Assembly (NCBI RefSeq): GCF_042408735.1
Contig: NZ_JBHOQV010000142.1
Span: 31,634-95,633, forward strand
DNA: 64,000 nucleotides
From: Thermogemmatispora sp042408735
GTDB lineage: Bacteria; Chloroflexota; Ktedonobacteria; Ktedonobacterales; Ktedonobacteraceae
Direction: 5' to 3'
Shown in pieces: positions 54,141-62,946 of the stretch. A model generated the notes under the pieces. That model did not search any database and was not told the DNA's origin. It saw only the letters and a program-made list of their open reading frames with translations. A program made the position numbers and the translations under genes. Numbering within the stretch: the first letter of the stretch is position 1; each line of letters opens with the position of its first letter.

Positions 54141-55472
54141 CTAGAGATTGCTGATCCCATGCCAGGTCTGTAAATGCTCCGCGTGCGTGCGGAGATAGGC
54201 CCCCGGCTCAAAGAGCCTATCGTAATACTCCAGGTCCAGGTGATGGGCCTGCAGGTACATCAGAATAAAGATCGTCGGTACGGTCGCCGGGAACTTACCA
54301 AAGGTATCGAAAAGATACTGGGCCTGGAGCGCCACGCACGCGCGGAAGCGCTCGTCATGAACCTGGGCGCTGCTGCGCACCTTGCGGCTCTCCTTCCAGG
54401 GACCGGGCGTGTCGGGGTGGAAAGGCCCGCCAGGTCCAAATTTGCGCTCGCAGAAGCGGTCAACGGCAGCTCGCATCGTCGGATAGTGGGGAGGACAATA
54501 TCCCTCAAAGACCCCTTCCAGACCGGTGGGATTGGGTTGGGCCCAACGGCTGTCCTGATCGTAGCGGAAGCCCAGCCCCGGTACCTCCGGATCGCCGCTG
54601 GCGCCCAGCATAGTCAGGCGATCGATGCCGTCGAACATCCAGCCGCCCAGGCCCAGGGCCTGGAGCATCAACATACCGGCATAGGCGGCGGTCGCTAGCT
54701 CGGCGGTGCACTCGGTTAGCGAGTACTGATCGAGAAAAGTCAATGGGAGAGGATGCTCGACATCGACCAGATCGGCAAAGCGCTCGATTCCCGGTATAGG
54801 GCGGCGGTGGATGTCGTCGTAGATGCAGTAGCCGTTCTGGGTATAGAAGCAGAGATTGGCGATAGTGTGCTGGGCAACATCGCCAACGGGGATGACCAGT
54901 AGCGAACCAGGACGGTTGGCGACCCAGGTGTTGTGTCCCTCCATGTAAGGCTCGCGAGGGGGCAGATAGATGCGCTGGTCCGAGAGCTTGCGAATGCGCC
55001 CGCGATGAGCTTTGATGAGATCAACAAGCGAGAGAGTCCCGTCCTCGGCTTTGGAGACGAGCGCCGGGGCGTCGCGCGTCGAAAAGAAATAGGTCCCGCT
55101 GTCATCCGTAAAGAAAATTTCGCTGGTATGAAAACCCGCCGCCGAGGGGAACGTGCGTCCACCGGCAGCGCCGGCATAATTGGCCAGGTGCGGGGCGTAG
55201 CGCTCGTGACGAGTAATGGAGTGATGCCAGCCGGTGTTGCCTCCCACTGCCAGAAGCACGAGCAGGGTCTCCAGCTCGGAGAGAGGCAGCGGCTCGTGGC
55301 GCGACTTGTAGGCCAACGGCCCATCCGGAATCTCTGCCCCCAGTAGAAAACGTCGCGAGCGCCTGCCAAAAAGGGCTTCCACTAAGGGAAAGTGGAGGAC
55401 TTCTTGTAGCGCTCGCTCTTCGAGAGCGTTTGTACGAAGCGTGTCTTGTTCTCCCTCGTAGTGCTGACTCAT
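54141..55472 (-). CDS. Nitroreductase-like protein, large form
   Basis: A 443-residue protein. The N-terminal half has FGRRSRRFLLG, a LSELETLLVLLAVGGNTGWHHS segment and an AGGRTFPSAAGFHTSEIFFT segment. This is the pattern of nitroreductase/SagB-type FMN oxidoreductases (R.S.R.F, then a helix-rich part, then PSAG.....). The middle has ATAAYAGMLMLQALGLGGWMF, like the second nitroreductase helix with its LGLG.. turn. The C-terminal 130 residues do not look like known members. The reaction is unknown. It is divergent from the amino-acid permease with back-to-back TTGACA boxes between them, suggesting joint control. Confidence in a flavin-binding fold is moderate. Confidence 0.6.
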   Translation of the reverse strand: MSQHYEGEQDTLRTNALEERALQEVLHFPLVEALFGRRSRRFLLGAEIPDGPLAYKSRHEPLPLSELETLLVLLAVGGNTGWHHSITRHERYAPHLANYAGAAGGRTFPSAAGFHTSEIFFTDDSGTYFFSTRDAPALVSKAEDGTLSLVDLIKAHRGRIRKLSDQRIYLPPREPYMEGHNTWVANRPGSLLVIPVGDVAQHTIANLCFYTQNGYCIYDDIHRRPIPGIERFADLVDVEHPLPLTFLDQYSLTECTAELATAAYAGMLMLQALGLGGWMFDGIDRLTMLGASGDPEVPGLGFRYDQDSRWAQPNPTGLEGVFEGYCPPHYPTMRAAVDRFCERKFGPGGPFHPDTPGPWKESRKVRSSAQVHDERFRACVALQAQYLFDTFGKFPATVPTIFILMYLQAHHLDLEYYDRLFEPGAYLRTHAEHLQTWHGISNL

Positions 55473-55500
55473 GGCCTGCTATGCCTCCTGTGCTCATTCT

Positions 55501-55542
55501 CTGGCCTGATCTGATCTGACTGACCTGATCTGGCCTGACTGG
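55501..55542. repeat. CTGAT/CTGAC/CTGGC degenerate repeat
   Basis: A 42-bp run of CTGAT, CTGAC and CTGGC units just upstream of the nitroreductase-like gene, in its predicted leader. Confidence 0.6.
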
Positions 55543-55627
55543 CGCCGCAACGGCTGCCCCGGATGGAGCAGCGCGACAATCAGCGGATCATCCCCTGGGC
55601 GCGCAACGCCGGGGTAACTTCGCCGAT

Positions 55628-55670
55628 ATTATTGACTAAACAGATAAATTTTGTCAACAACCTATTGACA
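55628..55670. promoter_or_regulatory. Divergent promoter region between nitroreductase-like gene and permease
   Basis: TGTCAA (55652-55657) and TTGACA (55665-55670) are a perfect inverted repeat with a 7-bp spacer; each is a consensus -35 for one direction. Leftward, AATAAT (55633-55628) is a -10 with 18-bp spacing. Rightward, the -10 is poor. The leader to the permease gene at 55880 is about 180 nt and holds no further recognisable element. Confidence 0.6.
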
Positions 55671-55879
55671 GGGGAGAGGGAGAGCAGGTAAGCTATCACC
55701 AACGGGAGAGCGAGAGAGGAGGCGGAGGGCGGCGCTGCCTCCGCTGCAGGAAACGCAAGCTCCAGGCTGGATGAACAGAGGGAATAATCTCTCTGTTCTT
55801 GTTTTTTTTCTTGAGCGGCTCGACCTCGGGAGAAAAAGAGGGCGAGCGATGAACCGGTGAGAAAGGGGGACTGCTTTTC

Positions 55880-57358
55880 ATGTCGGAAGTACCTGAGCGC
55901 CTGGCCTCGGCGCCATCTGGCGCTGGCCAGCCAGCGGCAAGGCCGAGTGCCCTGCGCCGCAACGCTATTGGCTTATCGGAAGTGCTCTTTCAATCGATTA
56001 CCTCGATGGCGCCGGCCACTGCCGTGACGGCGGCTCTGACCCCTGCTATCCCCTACACAGGGGCCTCGCTGCCGCTGGCTGTGCTGCTTGCGACCGTAGC
56101 CAGTGCCCTGGTAGCGGCCAATATCGGGCGCCTGGCGGTGCACATTCCCTCGGCGGGCGGCCTCTATACTTACATCAGCCGCGGCCTGGGGTCTCATTTG
56201 GGCTTTCTGGCCGGCTGGATTTTCTTGCTGGCACAACCGCTCCTGCTGCCCTTTATCAGTCTGGTCTGGGGCACGGTGAGCGAGAGCCTGGTTGCCGACC
56301 TCACGGGGATCACCATTCCCTGGTATGTCTGGGTGCTGGTCGGCAATGCCCTCTTGCTGGTGCTGACCTATTTCGGCATCAAACTCTCGGCCGATGCCAG
56401 CCTGGTGCTGGGCCTCATCGAGATTGGCATTCTGCTGCTGTTGAGTCTGACGATGATCATTACTGCCGGAAGTCATAATGACCTGACTACCTTCACTCCG
56501 GCCTTCGCTCTCGATGGCCGGCTCGGTGGCTGGCTGGGCATTGGGCAGGGGATGATCTTCGCCTTCCTGGCCTTTCTGGGCTTTGAAGCGGCGGCGCCGC
56601 TGGCCGAAGAGTCGGAGCAGCCGCGGCGTACCATCCCGCGGGCGGTGATCGCCTCTGCCATCGGCATCGGCCTCTTTTATGTGCTGGCCTCCTATGCCGG
56701 AGTGATTGGCTGGGGCGTAAACCATCTGGATGGCTATGTTGCTGCCGCTAATCCCTGGGTGGAGTTGAGCCGACGCTATTGGGGGCTAAGCGGACCGGTG
56801 ATCGTGAGTCTGGCGATCATCAATAGTTCGCTCGGCAACGGCAATGCCGGAATCAATGCCACCACGCGCGTGATCTACGCCCTGGCGCGGGCTGGGGCGT
56901 TGCCGGCCAGCCTGGCTCGCTTGAGCAAGCATCAGACGCCCGGACTGGCGATTGGCTTGCATGTGACGGCGGCGACCCTCATAGCGCTAGTAACGGGCCT
57001 TCTCTTCGGCGTCTCAACCGCTTTTTCCTTGTTGGGAACCCTGCTGACTCTCGGCTTCCTGGTGCTCTATATTGCTTCCTGCCTGGCGGCCCTGGTCTTC
57101 TCTATTCGCGAGCGCGAAGATGAGTTCCATTTCTTCTCCCATTTGGTGCTTCCGCTTGTGCCCGCGGTGATCTTGCTTTTCCCGCTGGCTGTACAAATCT
57201 ATCCAGTGCCTCCCTTCCCGCTCAACCTGGCAGCCCCTCTGCTAGCGCTGTGGATTCTCCTGGGACTGGCCTATCTCTTCTTTCTCCAGTGGCGCCATCC
57301 GGAGGCGCTAAGGCGCGGGAAGCTGGTTTTTCTGGATGAGGAGGTTCCCGCCGAATGA
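55880..57358 (+). CDS. APC-family amino-acid permease
   Basis: A 492-residue transporter with about twelve helices. Family features are IGLSEVLFQSITSMAPATAV near the start (helix 1), VHIPSAGGLYTYISRGLGSHLGFLAGW (helices 2-3), and AFLAFLGFEAAAPLAEES in helix 6. Helix 8 has SSLGNGNAGINATTRVIYALARAGALP. This matches bacterial APC permeases of the amino-acid/polyamine group. ATG 55880 has an AAGGGGG site. Its stop overlaps the next gene by four bases. Confidence 0.92.
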   Translation: MSEVPERLASAPSGAGQPAARPSALRRNAIGLSEVLFQSITSMAPATAVTAALTPAIPYTGASLPLAVLLATVASALVAANIGRLAVHIPSAGGLYTYISRGLGSHLGFLAGWIFLLAQPLLLPFISLVWGTVSESLVADLTGITIPWYVWVLVGNALLLVLTYFGIKLSADASLVLGLIEIGILLLLSLTMIITAGSHNDLTTFTPAFALDGRLGGWLGIGQGMIFAFLAFLGFEAAAPLAEESEQPRRTIPRAVIASAIGIGLFYVLASYAGVIGWGVNHLDGYVAAANPWVELSRRYWGLSGPVIVSLAIINSSLGNGNAGINATTRVIYALARAGALPASLARLSKHQTPGLAIGLHVTAATLIALVTGLLFGVSTAFSLLGTLLTLGFLVLYIASCLAALVFSIREREDEFHFFSHLVLPLVPAVILLFPLAVQIYPVPPFPLNLAAPLLALWILLGLAYLFFLQWRHPEALRRGKLVFLDEEVPAE

Positions 57359-58098
57359 GAAGCGAGCTGCACAGAGCCATCAGCCAATGGTCGCGCGTTG
57401 TGCCCGAGCTGTTTACCTGCGGCGAGTTGCATGATGACCGTTATGATGAGAGTCTCTTGACGGCGATCTTGCTGCCGACGATGGAGCAGATCGGGCTGCT
57501 GCAGGGCACTGAGGAACCGGCTCCGGTCAGGCTGCCACGCCGGCGACGCCTCTTTCCTCGGCACCGACGTCTGGCCTCCCGCCTGATTATTTATCGGCTG
57601 CCTCCCGCGCCAATGGGAGAGCTGGGCTTTGTTGGCTTCATCGGGAAAAAACGGGCGGGACTATCCGCCGAGGTCGTAGAGCGCATCAACAAGCTCGATC
57701 TGGCGCTTGTGCATGAGCTGGTTCGCTTCCCAGAGCTGGTCAGCTATGCCTCTCTCCAGCTCTCCGATGGCAACTGGGGTAACCTGGTTCTCTTTACTCA
57801 GCCGTCCTTGCTGGAAGGGCTGCGTACGAGTCAGCGGCATCGCTATGCGGCCTTCGACCTGGCGCCTTCTTACTATGAGTGGGTGCGGCTCCATCAGGGA
57901 ACGGTCTTCTGTGCCGGGCCCTTGCCGGTCCTGATGCGGGAGACGACTCGCTATTATGTGTTCGATGAGGCCCTTCCGCGCCCCCTGCTGCATGTTTCTT
58001 ATAGCAGGCAGGCCAGGCAGGGACCTGACGTGAAGGTTGGGAAAGGATCAGGTCAGGACCTGGCTGGCAAACGGGACCTTGAAGAAGCCTCTGCCTGA
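57355..58098 (+). CDS. Unknown protein coupled to the permease
   Basis: A 247-residue soluble protein that I do not recognise. It begins in the permease stop codon (ATGA), so the two are translated together. The first half has a basic patch (RLPRRRRLFPRHRRL). The second half is rich in aromatic residues: DGNWGNLVLFTQPSLLEGL, YAAFDLAPSYYEWVRLHQG and RETTRYYVFDEALPRPLL. There is no signal peptide or membrane helix. The permease and the divergent nitroreductase-like gene suggest an enzyme acting on the imported compound. No catalytic motif can be named. Confidence 0.7.
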   Translation: MRSELHRAISQWSRVVPELFTCGELHDDRYDESLLTAILLPTMEQIGLLQGTEEPAPVRLPRRRRLFPRHRRLASRLIIYRLPPAPMGELGFVGFIGKKRAGLSAEVVERINKLDLALVHELVRFPELVSYASLQLSDGNWGNLVLFTQPSLLEGLRTSQRHRYAAFDLAPSYYEWVRLHQGTVFCAGPLPVLMRETTRYYVFDEALPRPLLHVSYSRQARQGPDVKVGKGSGQDLAGKRDLEEASA

Positions 58099-58100
58099 CT

Positions 58101-58171
58101 GCCCGCCCTCCCCCGAGAGGGAGAGAAGAGCGCAGAGGTGGCGACTCTTCTCTCCCCCCGCCAGGGCGGGC
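58101..58171. terminator. Nested hairpin between convergent genes
   Basis: Outer 9-bp arms GCCCGCCCT/AGGGCGGGC (58101-58109, 58163-58171) enclose inner 12-bp arms GGGAGAGAAGAG/CTCTTCTCTCCC (58119-58130, 58145-58156). It lies just after the unknown gene and 68 bp from the end of the convergent glycosidase gene. It is a likely bidirectional 3' end, although T-runs are missing. Confidence 0.55.
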
Positions 58172-58238
58172 CAGGAGGAGCGAGCACAAGAAGCAAGCGA
58201 ACGGGAGTGACCCTGGCCCGCGGATTGGGGAGGCGTCA

Positions 58239-61200
58239 TTATGCGGGGCTGTAGATGCCAAACTCCCAGAGCGAGTAGCCGTAAGCGGTGCCGCGCGCCG
58301 TTCCGTAGAGGCGCACGTACCTGCCGGAGCCGCTGACATCGAAATCGTCGACGCCGCCGCTGCCGCTGGTCGTCGAGTAGATCGTCGTCCAGCTAGCCCC
58401 GTCGTTAGAGACCTGGATCTGGTAGGCCGAGCCGTAGGCAGTCTCCCAGATGAGTTGGATGTGGCGAATCTGCCGCACCTGGCCAAGGTCGACCATGATC
58501 CACTGTGGATCGCTCCAATCGCTGGCCCAGCGCGTCGCCAGGTTGCCATCGGTTGCGTTCGAGGGTGGATACGGCGCGCCGTTGCCGGTGGTCTGATAGG
58601 ACGAGGCTGTGGTTGGCTTCCCCAGAGCGACGTTGGTGCCGTTGACGGGCGGCGGCACTACCTTGAACGAGCGCGTCTCGATGCCAGCGTTGCCCTGGCC
58701 GTCGTAGGCGTAAAGGTAGACTTTCCAGGTCCCCAGGACCCTGGGGGCCGTCACGGAGAAGGTGCTCGCTCCCGTCTGCGTGAAGCTGGCGTAGCTCAGA
58801 CCGGTACTGCCATCGATGTATTTGCTGCTGAACATGATATTGTAGCGCAGCAGATTGCCGCCCGGGTTGCTCACGCTGGCGCTCAGGGTGAACTGGCCAC
58901 CGGCTGGCACGCTGTTCGCGCTGACCGTCAGGTTGGAGATCAGCGGTGGGGTGCTACTCGTCGGTGCGGCCTGGCCCGTGTAGAGCTGTTGAACTGTGTA
59001 GTAGGCCAGACGCTTCCATCCGCCAGTTTTCAGGTTGAACCAGACACCACCAAAGTCGTTCTCGATCCCATAGTTGAAGAGCGTCGCTCCAAGCGCCACG
59101 CCGCTATGGCCTGTAATGCAGTTCCAGGCACTGGCGTAGCCCTGAGCCGACTGCCCATCGCTGGTCTCCTGGGGAACGCCGTTGGCGTCGTTGGGTACCT
59201 CCCACTCGCCGGGCGGCCCCGACTCGGTCACGACGTAGGGGACGGTGTAGCCGCCGTTGATCCAGTCTTGCTTGACGTTGCAGACGGCGCCGTAGGAATT
59301 GACAGCGTAAAGGTCCAGGTGAGGTGCGTTGGCCTGATAGTAGGTCCAGGCGCCGGTCCAGGCATCAGTGGAGGTCACCGGGTGGTTGGGATCGATGGCG
59401 TGGATGGCCTGGGCCACCTGGTCGACAAACTGGGCATAGGCCCGGCGCTCTTGCTCAAGCTGCGTCCCCGAGAAGGTATTCTGGAGGTTGAGCAGGACCT
59501 CGTTGCCGACGTCCCACATCAGGACCGCCGGGCTGTTCTTGTAGGTGTTTACCAGGTTCTGAATGGCACTGAGCTGGCTCGCTTTGTAGGCGCTATCGTT
59601 CAGATAGTCAGCACTCTGGGAGAGCCAGAAGCCATTGATGACTTTGAGGCCGTAGGCGGCGGCTGCATCTAAGAGGGCCTGCGTGCTGTTGTCGGTGCCC
59701 CAGGTGCGGATCGTGTTGACGCCCAGCGCCTGCAGGTCGGGCATATAGGCCAGGGCAGCGGCGTTCGCAGGGCCGAAGGTGACGCCCTTGATCAGGTAGG
59801 GCGAGCCGTTGACGAGCAGTTGCCAGTTTCCCTGAGTGCCTGTGATTCTCACAACGCTGGCTCCTCTGGGAATGGGTGGCGTTGTCAGAGCCGGTGGGGG
59901 CGTCCCTGTTTTCTGGTAGACCGCCACGGAGGCGATGCTCAGGGTTCCGCCCGATGAGGTCGCGGCGCTGGGCGTGGTGCAGCCGCAGACCGTATCAGGA
60001 AAGGAGCCACCGATAGCCAGGTCGAAGATCAGAAAGAAGCTCTGGTCGACGGCGGTCTGCCAGGTACTGACACCGACCTGGCTCTCGCGCACGATCCAGA
60101 TCTGCTGGTTGTCCAGGTACCAGCGAATCTGCTCGTCCGAGAGAGTGCGGTCGATAATGATCGAGTAGGTGTGATAATCGCTCTGGCAGCCTGGGCAGGT
60201 GGCCAGGCCGCTGGTGAGGCCATTGTACTCGTTGCAGGGGCCGCCGGGGGCGCTGCCACAGTGCAGAGTGGCGATCTCGGCACTGCGTCCGTTGACATCC
60301 TCCAGAATATCGATCTGCCCGACGGCTGGCCAGTTCTGGTAATTGCCGCGGTACTGGGACCCCATAGCGCTGAAGGCAGGCCAGTAGCCGAGGCCGTTAG
60401 ATGGGGAGGGCTGTTTGATGCTGGCACTGATTTGCAGCATGCCGCCTGCCGGAGCGGCAAAGTCGCTGCGGCGCGTCTCGATGCGCCCCGAGGTCCAACT
60501 GCCGTTGGTGTTGATGGCCTTGATGTTGAGGTGGTTGTGGCCATCAAGATAGACGTTGCTGGTCGAGTTGCTCATGGTCTCGACCTCGCCGGTCCCCCAG
60601 TTCGCTGGTCCGCCGGGGTAGCCGGTGCCGGTGTCGATGATCCAGTTGGCTGCCGAGGGCGAGCTGCCCGCTGGGCCGCTGAAGTTGTCGCTCCAAACCA
60701 GCGTCCAGCCGCTGCTGGAGGCCGGCAGGACCTCCAGGCCGTTGAGCTGGGCCTGGTCGACGAGGGACGTGAACTGGAGGGAGAGGGTGCCGCTGGAGGA
60801 AGCAGGGGCGCTGAACTCTTTGATGATGGCTTTGTCGGAGCCGCCGGCGGCAGCGAAGATATCGAAGTTGGAGAGGACGAGCTGACCGTTGAGCGAGACG
60901 TTGAAGAGGCGTTTGCCGGAGGCGGTCCAATAGGTTTCGGCGAAGTGAAGGCGGACGGTGTAGGTGGCGTTGGGTGTGAGGGAAGGGATGGTGTAGGAGA
61001 AGTTACCGAGGCGGGCGCTCTGGTAGACGGCTTGAGGAGCGGGATTGGCCAGGCCGGAGGTATCGACGGCGTGAGAGGTGGAGGAGGTGCCGCCGCCGGA
61101 GAAGTCGGTGTCGGCCAGGAAGGGAGAGATGGCCGGTCCACCAGCGTTGATCTGCAGTGGAGCAGCCGCCCGCGCTAGCGGTGCCCGCGCCAATATCAAG

Positions 61201-61346
61201 GCCAGCGTTCCTGCTGAGCACAACAGAGTGAGAGCCAATAGCCCATAAAGTAACTGAGACAGCGCTGGCCGCACGACCGGTGGCCATAGAGGCTTGCGAG
61301 CCGAAAACAAGGGCTGCCTTGCTTCCCTGGGAGTAGACGCGTCCAT
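58239..61346 (-). CDS. Secreted multidomain enzyme: malectin, GH16, TIM-barrel hydrolase, CBM32
   Basis: A 1035-residue exported protein with a long N-terminus and a signal/anchor helix (about 30-62). A malectin domain (about 63-210) is followed by a GH16 domain (about 213-480). Next is a GH2/GH5-like TIM barrel with likely acid/base Glu616 (WDVGNEVL) and nucleophile Glu708 (VVTESGPPGEW). An Ig-like domain and a C-terminal F5/8-type CBM32 (NVALGKPTTASS to the end) complete it. The GH16 active site reads GQIDILE: Gln344 stands where the nucleophile Glu of EIDILE is expected, while Asp346 and Glu349 are kept. The GH16 part may thus bind rather than cleave beta-glucan. The promoter at 61577-61605 has LacI-type sites on both sides. 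ATG 61346 has an AAAGGAG site. Confidence 0.9.
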   Translation of the reverse strand: MDASTPREARQPLFSARKPLWPPVVRPALSQLLYGLLALTLLCSAGTLALILARAPLARAAAPLQINAGGPAISPFLADTDFSGGGTSSTSHAVDTSGLANPAPQAVYQSARLGNFSYTIPSLTPNATYTVRLHFAETYWTASGKRLFNVSLNGQLVLSNFDIFAAAGGSDKAIIKEFSAPASSSGTLSLQFTSLVDQAQLNGLEVLPASSSGWTLVWSDNFSGPAGSSPSAANWIIDTGTGYPGGPANWGTGEVETMSNSTSNVYLDGHNHLNIKAINTNGSWTSGRIETRRSDFAAPAGGMLQISASIKQPSPSNGLGYWPAFSAMGSQYRGNYQNWPAVGQIDILEDVNGRSAEIATLHCGSAPGGPCNEYNGLTSGLATCPGCQSDYHTYSIIIDRTLSDEQIRWYLDNQQIWIVRESQVGVSTWQTAVDQSFFLIFDLAIGGSFPDTVCGCTTPSAATSSGGTLSIASVAVYQKTGTPPPALTTPPIPRGASVVRITGTQGNWQLLVNGSPYLIKGVTFGPANAAALAYMPDLQALGVNTIRTWGTDNSTQALLDAAAAYGLKVINGFWLSQSADYLNDSAYKASQLSAIQNLVNTYKNSPAVLMWDVGNEVLLNLQNTFSGTQLEQERRAYAQFVDQVAQAIHAIDPNHPVTSTDAWTGAWTYYQANAPHLDLYAVNSYGAVCNVKQDWINGGYTVPYVVTESGPPGEWEVPNDANGVPQETSDGQSAQGYASAWNCITGHSGVALGATLFNYGIENDFGGVWFNLKTGGWKRLAYYTVQQLYTGQAAPTSSTPPLISNLTVSANSVPAGGQFTLSASVSNPGGNLLRYNIMFSSKYIDGSTGLSYASFTQTGASTFSVTAPRVLGTWKVYLYAYDGQGNAGIETRSFKVVPPPVNGTNVALGKPTTASSYQTTGNGAPYPPSNATDGNLATRWASDWSDPQWIMVDLGQVRQIRHIQLIWETAYGSAYQIQVSNDGASWTTIYSTTSGSGGVDDFDVSGSGRYVRLYGTARGTAYGYSLWEFGIYSPA

Positions 61347-61543
61347 GACAACTCCTTTGCTGCTTTGCTACACAAGTCAAGTCGCTGAGTGAGAAGCGAT
61401 GAGGGCTGAGATGGTCGGTTGGGGCACAGCAGCAGGCCAGAGGAAAGAGGCGGTGCTCTCCCCATCTCGCCGGCTGGCTGCCGTCGCCTGGCTGGGGTCA
61501 GGCGCGCGGAGCGCGGGCGTTCTCCCTCCTTTGCTTTTCGATA

Positions 61544-61555
61544 GATTTCGAAATC
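61544..61555. promoter_or_regulatory. LacI-type operator, downstream of the glycosidase promoter
   Basis: Perfect 12-bp palindrome GATTTCGAAATC, about 15-26 bases after the predicted transcription start of the leftward glycosidase gene. Confidence 0.7.
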
Positions 61556-61576
61556 AATATCGGAGCCTTTGTCTTG

Positions 61577-61605
61577 AATATAGAGAATTTGGGGTGACCT
61601 GTCAA
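61577..61605 (-). promoter_or_regulatory. Promoter of the malectin-GH16 glycosidase gene
   Basis: Minus strand: perfect -35 TTGACA (61605-61600), 17-bp spacer, -10 TATATT (61582-61577). Palindromes with a TTTCGAAA core lie on both sides. Confidence 0.85.
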
Positions 61606-61630
61606 GAGATGTCGAAAAAATAAATGGTTA

Positions 61631-61640
61631 TTTTCGAAAA
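61631..61640. promoter_or_regulatory. LacI-type operator, upstream of the glycosidase promoter
   Basis: Perfect 10-bp palindrome TTTTCGAAAA, about 25 bp upstream of the -35 box. A GTCGAAAAAA half-site lies between, at 61611-61620. Two sites flanking the promoter would allow DNA looping by a LacI tetramer. Confidence 0.55.
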
Positions 61641-61743
61641 GCATAACGCTGGGGAAATTTCCGCTGCCCGGAGGGGGAGGAGGGAGGGAGGGAGCTGGGA
61701 GCGCGGGCCTCATTGCCTGGCGCCCCCGCCCAGAGGGGCTGCC

Positions 61744-62775
61744 TCACGCCTGGGGGGGAGGGCAGCACGACTGGCGCTCCACCAGGTGGGTTGGCAGCAG
61801 CATGCGTGGCATCTCAAGCCGTTCACCGTTGATCAGGCGGAGCAACATCGTGGCCGCCGTTCGTCCCAGCTCCAGGCGTGGAGCATGGACCGTCGTCAGA
61901 GGCGGATTCATAATTTCGGTATAAGGCAAGTTGTCAAAGCCTACTACGCTCATCTGTTCGGGCACCGTCAGTCCGCGCTCATGGAGGGCGCGGTAGACGC
62001 CTGCCGCCTGGCGGTCGTTGCCGGCGAAGATGGCCGTTGGCGGCTCGGCCAGCTCCAGCAAACGCAGCGTGGCCTGATAGCCGCCGGCCTCGGTAAAGTC
62101 GCCGTCGCACTCCAGCTCGGGCAGCAGAGGAAGCCCGGCGGCGTCGAGGGCAGCGCGATAGCCGGCAATGCGCTCGATGGCATCTTTGGCGGGCGCCGTT
62201 TTGCCAATGTAGGCGATGCGCCGGTGGCCGAGCCGGATCAGGTAGGTGGTCGCTACAAAGCCCCCCTCCCAGCTTGTGATGCGCACCGAGGGCGCCGTGG
62301 CCTGCAGTCCCCCCTGATTGTGAATCAGGACAAACGGGAGACCGGAGCGCTCAAGCTGCTCGATGGCTCTCTCCGAAGGCAAGACTACCAGAATGCCGTC
62401 GGTTGAGTGATCGGTGACGGTGGCGATCCAGCGTACTTCCTCCTCCGCTTTGTAATCGGTCGCTGTCAGTACCAGACGCATGCCAGCCTCGCGCAGGACC
62501 TGGGCCACTCCCTCCAGAATGGGCAGGTAGTATTCGTCGTCAAGGCGCGGCAGCAGGAGATCCACTAAGCCGGTTTTGCCTCTGCGCAGGGCACGAGCCG
62601 CACGGTTGCGGACAAAACCATACTCTTCAATGATGCGCTCGACTTTCTCGCGCGTGGGCGGCGCGACGTCTGAACGTCCGTTGAGTACTTTGGAGACCGT
62701 GGGCACGGATACCCCCGCTATTTTGGCGATCTGGGCGATCGTGGGCCGCCCGTCGGTGTTCTGCCTTTTTGCCAT
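61744..62775 (-). CDS. LacI-family transcriptional regulator
   Basis: A 343-residue repressor. The N-terminal helix-turn-helix RPTIAQIAKIAGVSVPTVSKVLNGR and hinge RNRAARALRRGKTGLV precede a periplasmic-binding-type sensor domain (about 65-340). The sensor domain has ILVVLPSERAIEQLERSGLPFVLI, FAGNDRQAAGVYRAL and SVVGFDNLPYTEIMNPPLTTV. It lies between two secreted malectin proteins whose promoters share TTTCGAAA-type palindromes, so it probably represses both until a sugar inducer binds. Its own promoter has an inverted repeat around the -10. The inducer is likely a beta-glucan oligosaccharide, by inference from the targets. Confidence 0.93.
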   Translation of the reverse strand: MAKRQNTDGRPTIAQIAKIAGVSVPTVSKVLNGRSDVAPPTREKVERIIEEYGFVRNRAARALRRGKTGLVDLLLPRLDDEYYLPILEGVAQVLREAGMRLVLTATDYKAEEEVRWIATVTDHSTDGILVVLPSERAIEQLERSGLPFVLIHNQGGLQATAPSVRITSWEGGFVATTYLIRLGHRRIAYIGKTAPAKDAIERIAGYRAALDAAGLPLLPELECDGDFTEAGGYQATLRLLELAEPPTAIFAGNDRQAAGVYRALHERGLTVPEQMSVVGFDNLPYTEIMNPPLTTVHAPRLELGRTAATMLLRLINGERLEMPRMLLPTHLVERQSCCPPPQA

Positions 62776-62807
62776 TGGCTTGTTCCTGTGCTTGCTCCCC
62801 TCTGAAA

Positions 62808-62845
62808 GTTTCCGCCCTATTATAGCACAGCCAGTAGGGCGAAAC
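62808..62845 (-). promoter_or_regulatory. Extended -10 promoter of lacI inside an inverted repeat
   Basis: Minus strand: extended -10 TGC-TATAAT (62827-62819), with no good -35. The arms GTTTCGCCCTA (62845-62835) and TAGGGCGGAAAC (62819-62808) form an 11-bp inverted repeat with one extra base, and flank the -10. Binding there would shut the promoter, which suggests autoregulation or control by another factor. Confidence 0.65.
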
Positions 62846-62909
62846 CTGTCCTTTCACTTGTCCTCTGTCTCTCTGTGCCTCTCCTGCCTCCCCCGCTGAC
62901 CTCCCCTTC

Positions 62910-62938
62910 TTGACAACCAGGACCCGAATCCGTATAGT
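62910..62938 (+). promoter_or_regulatory. Promoter of the second malectin gene
   Basis: -35 TTGACA (62910-62915), 17-bp spacer, -10 TATAGT (62933-62938). Two operators follow at once. The leader to 63270 is about 325 nt and shows no other clear element. Confidence 0.85.
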
Positions 62939-62946
62939 TACCTTTA

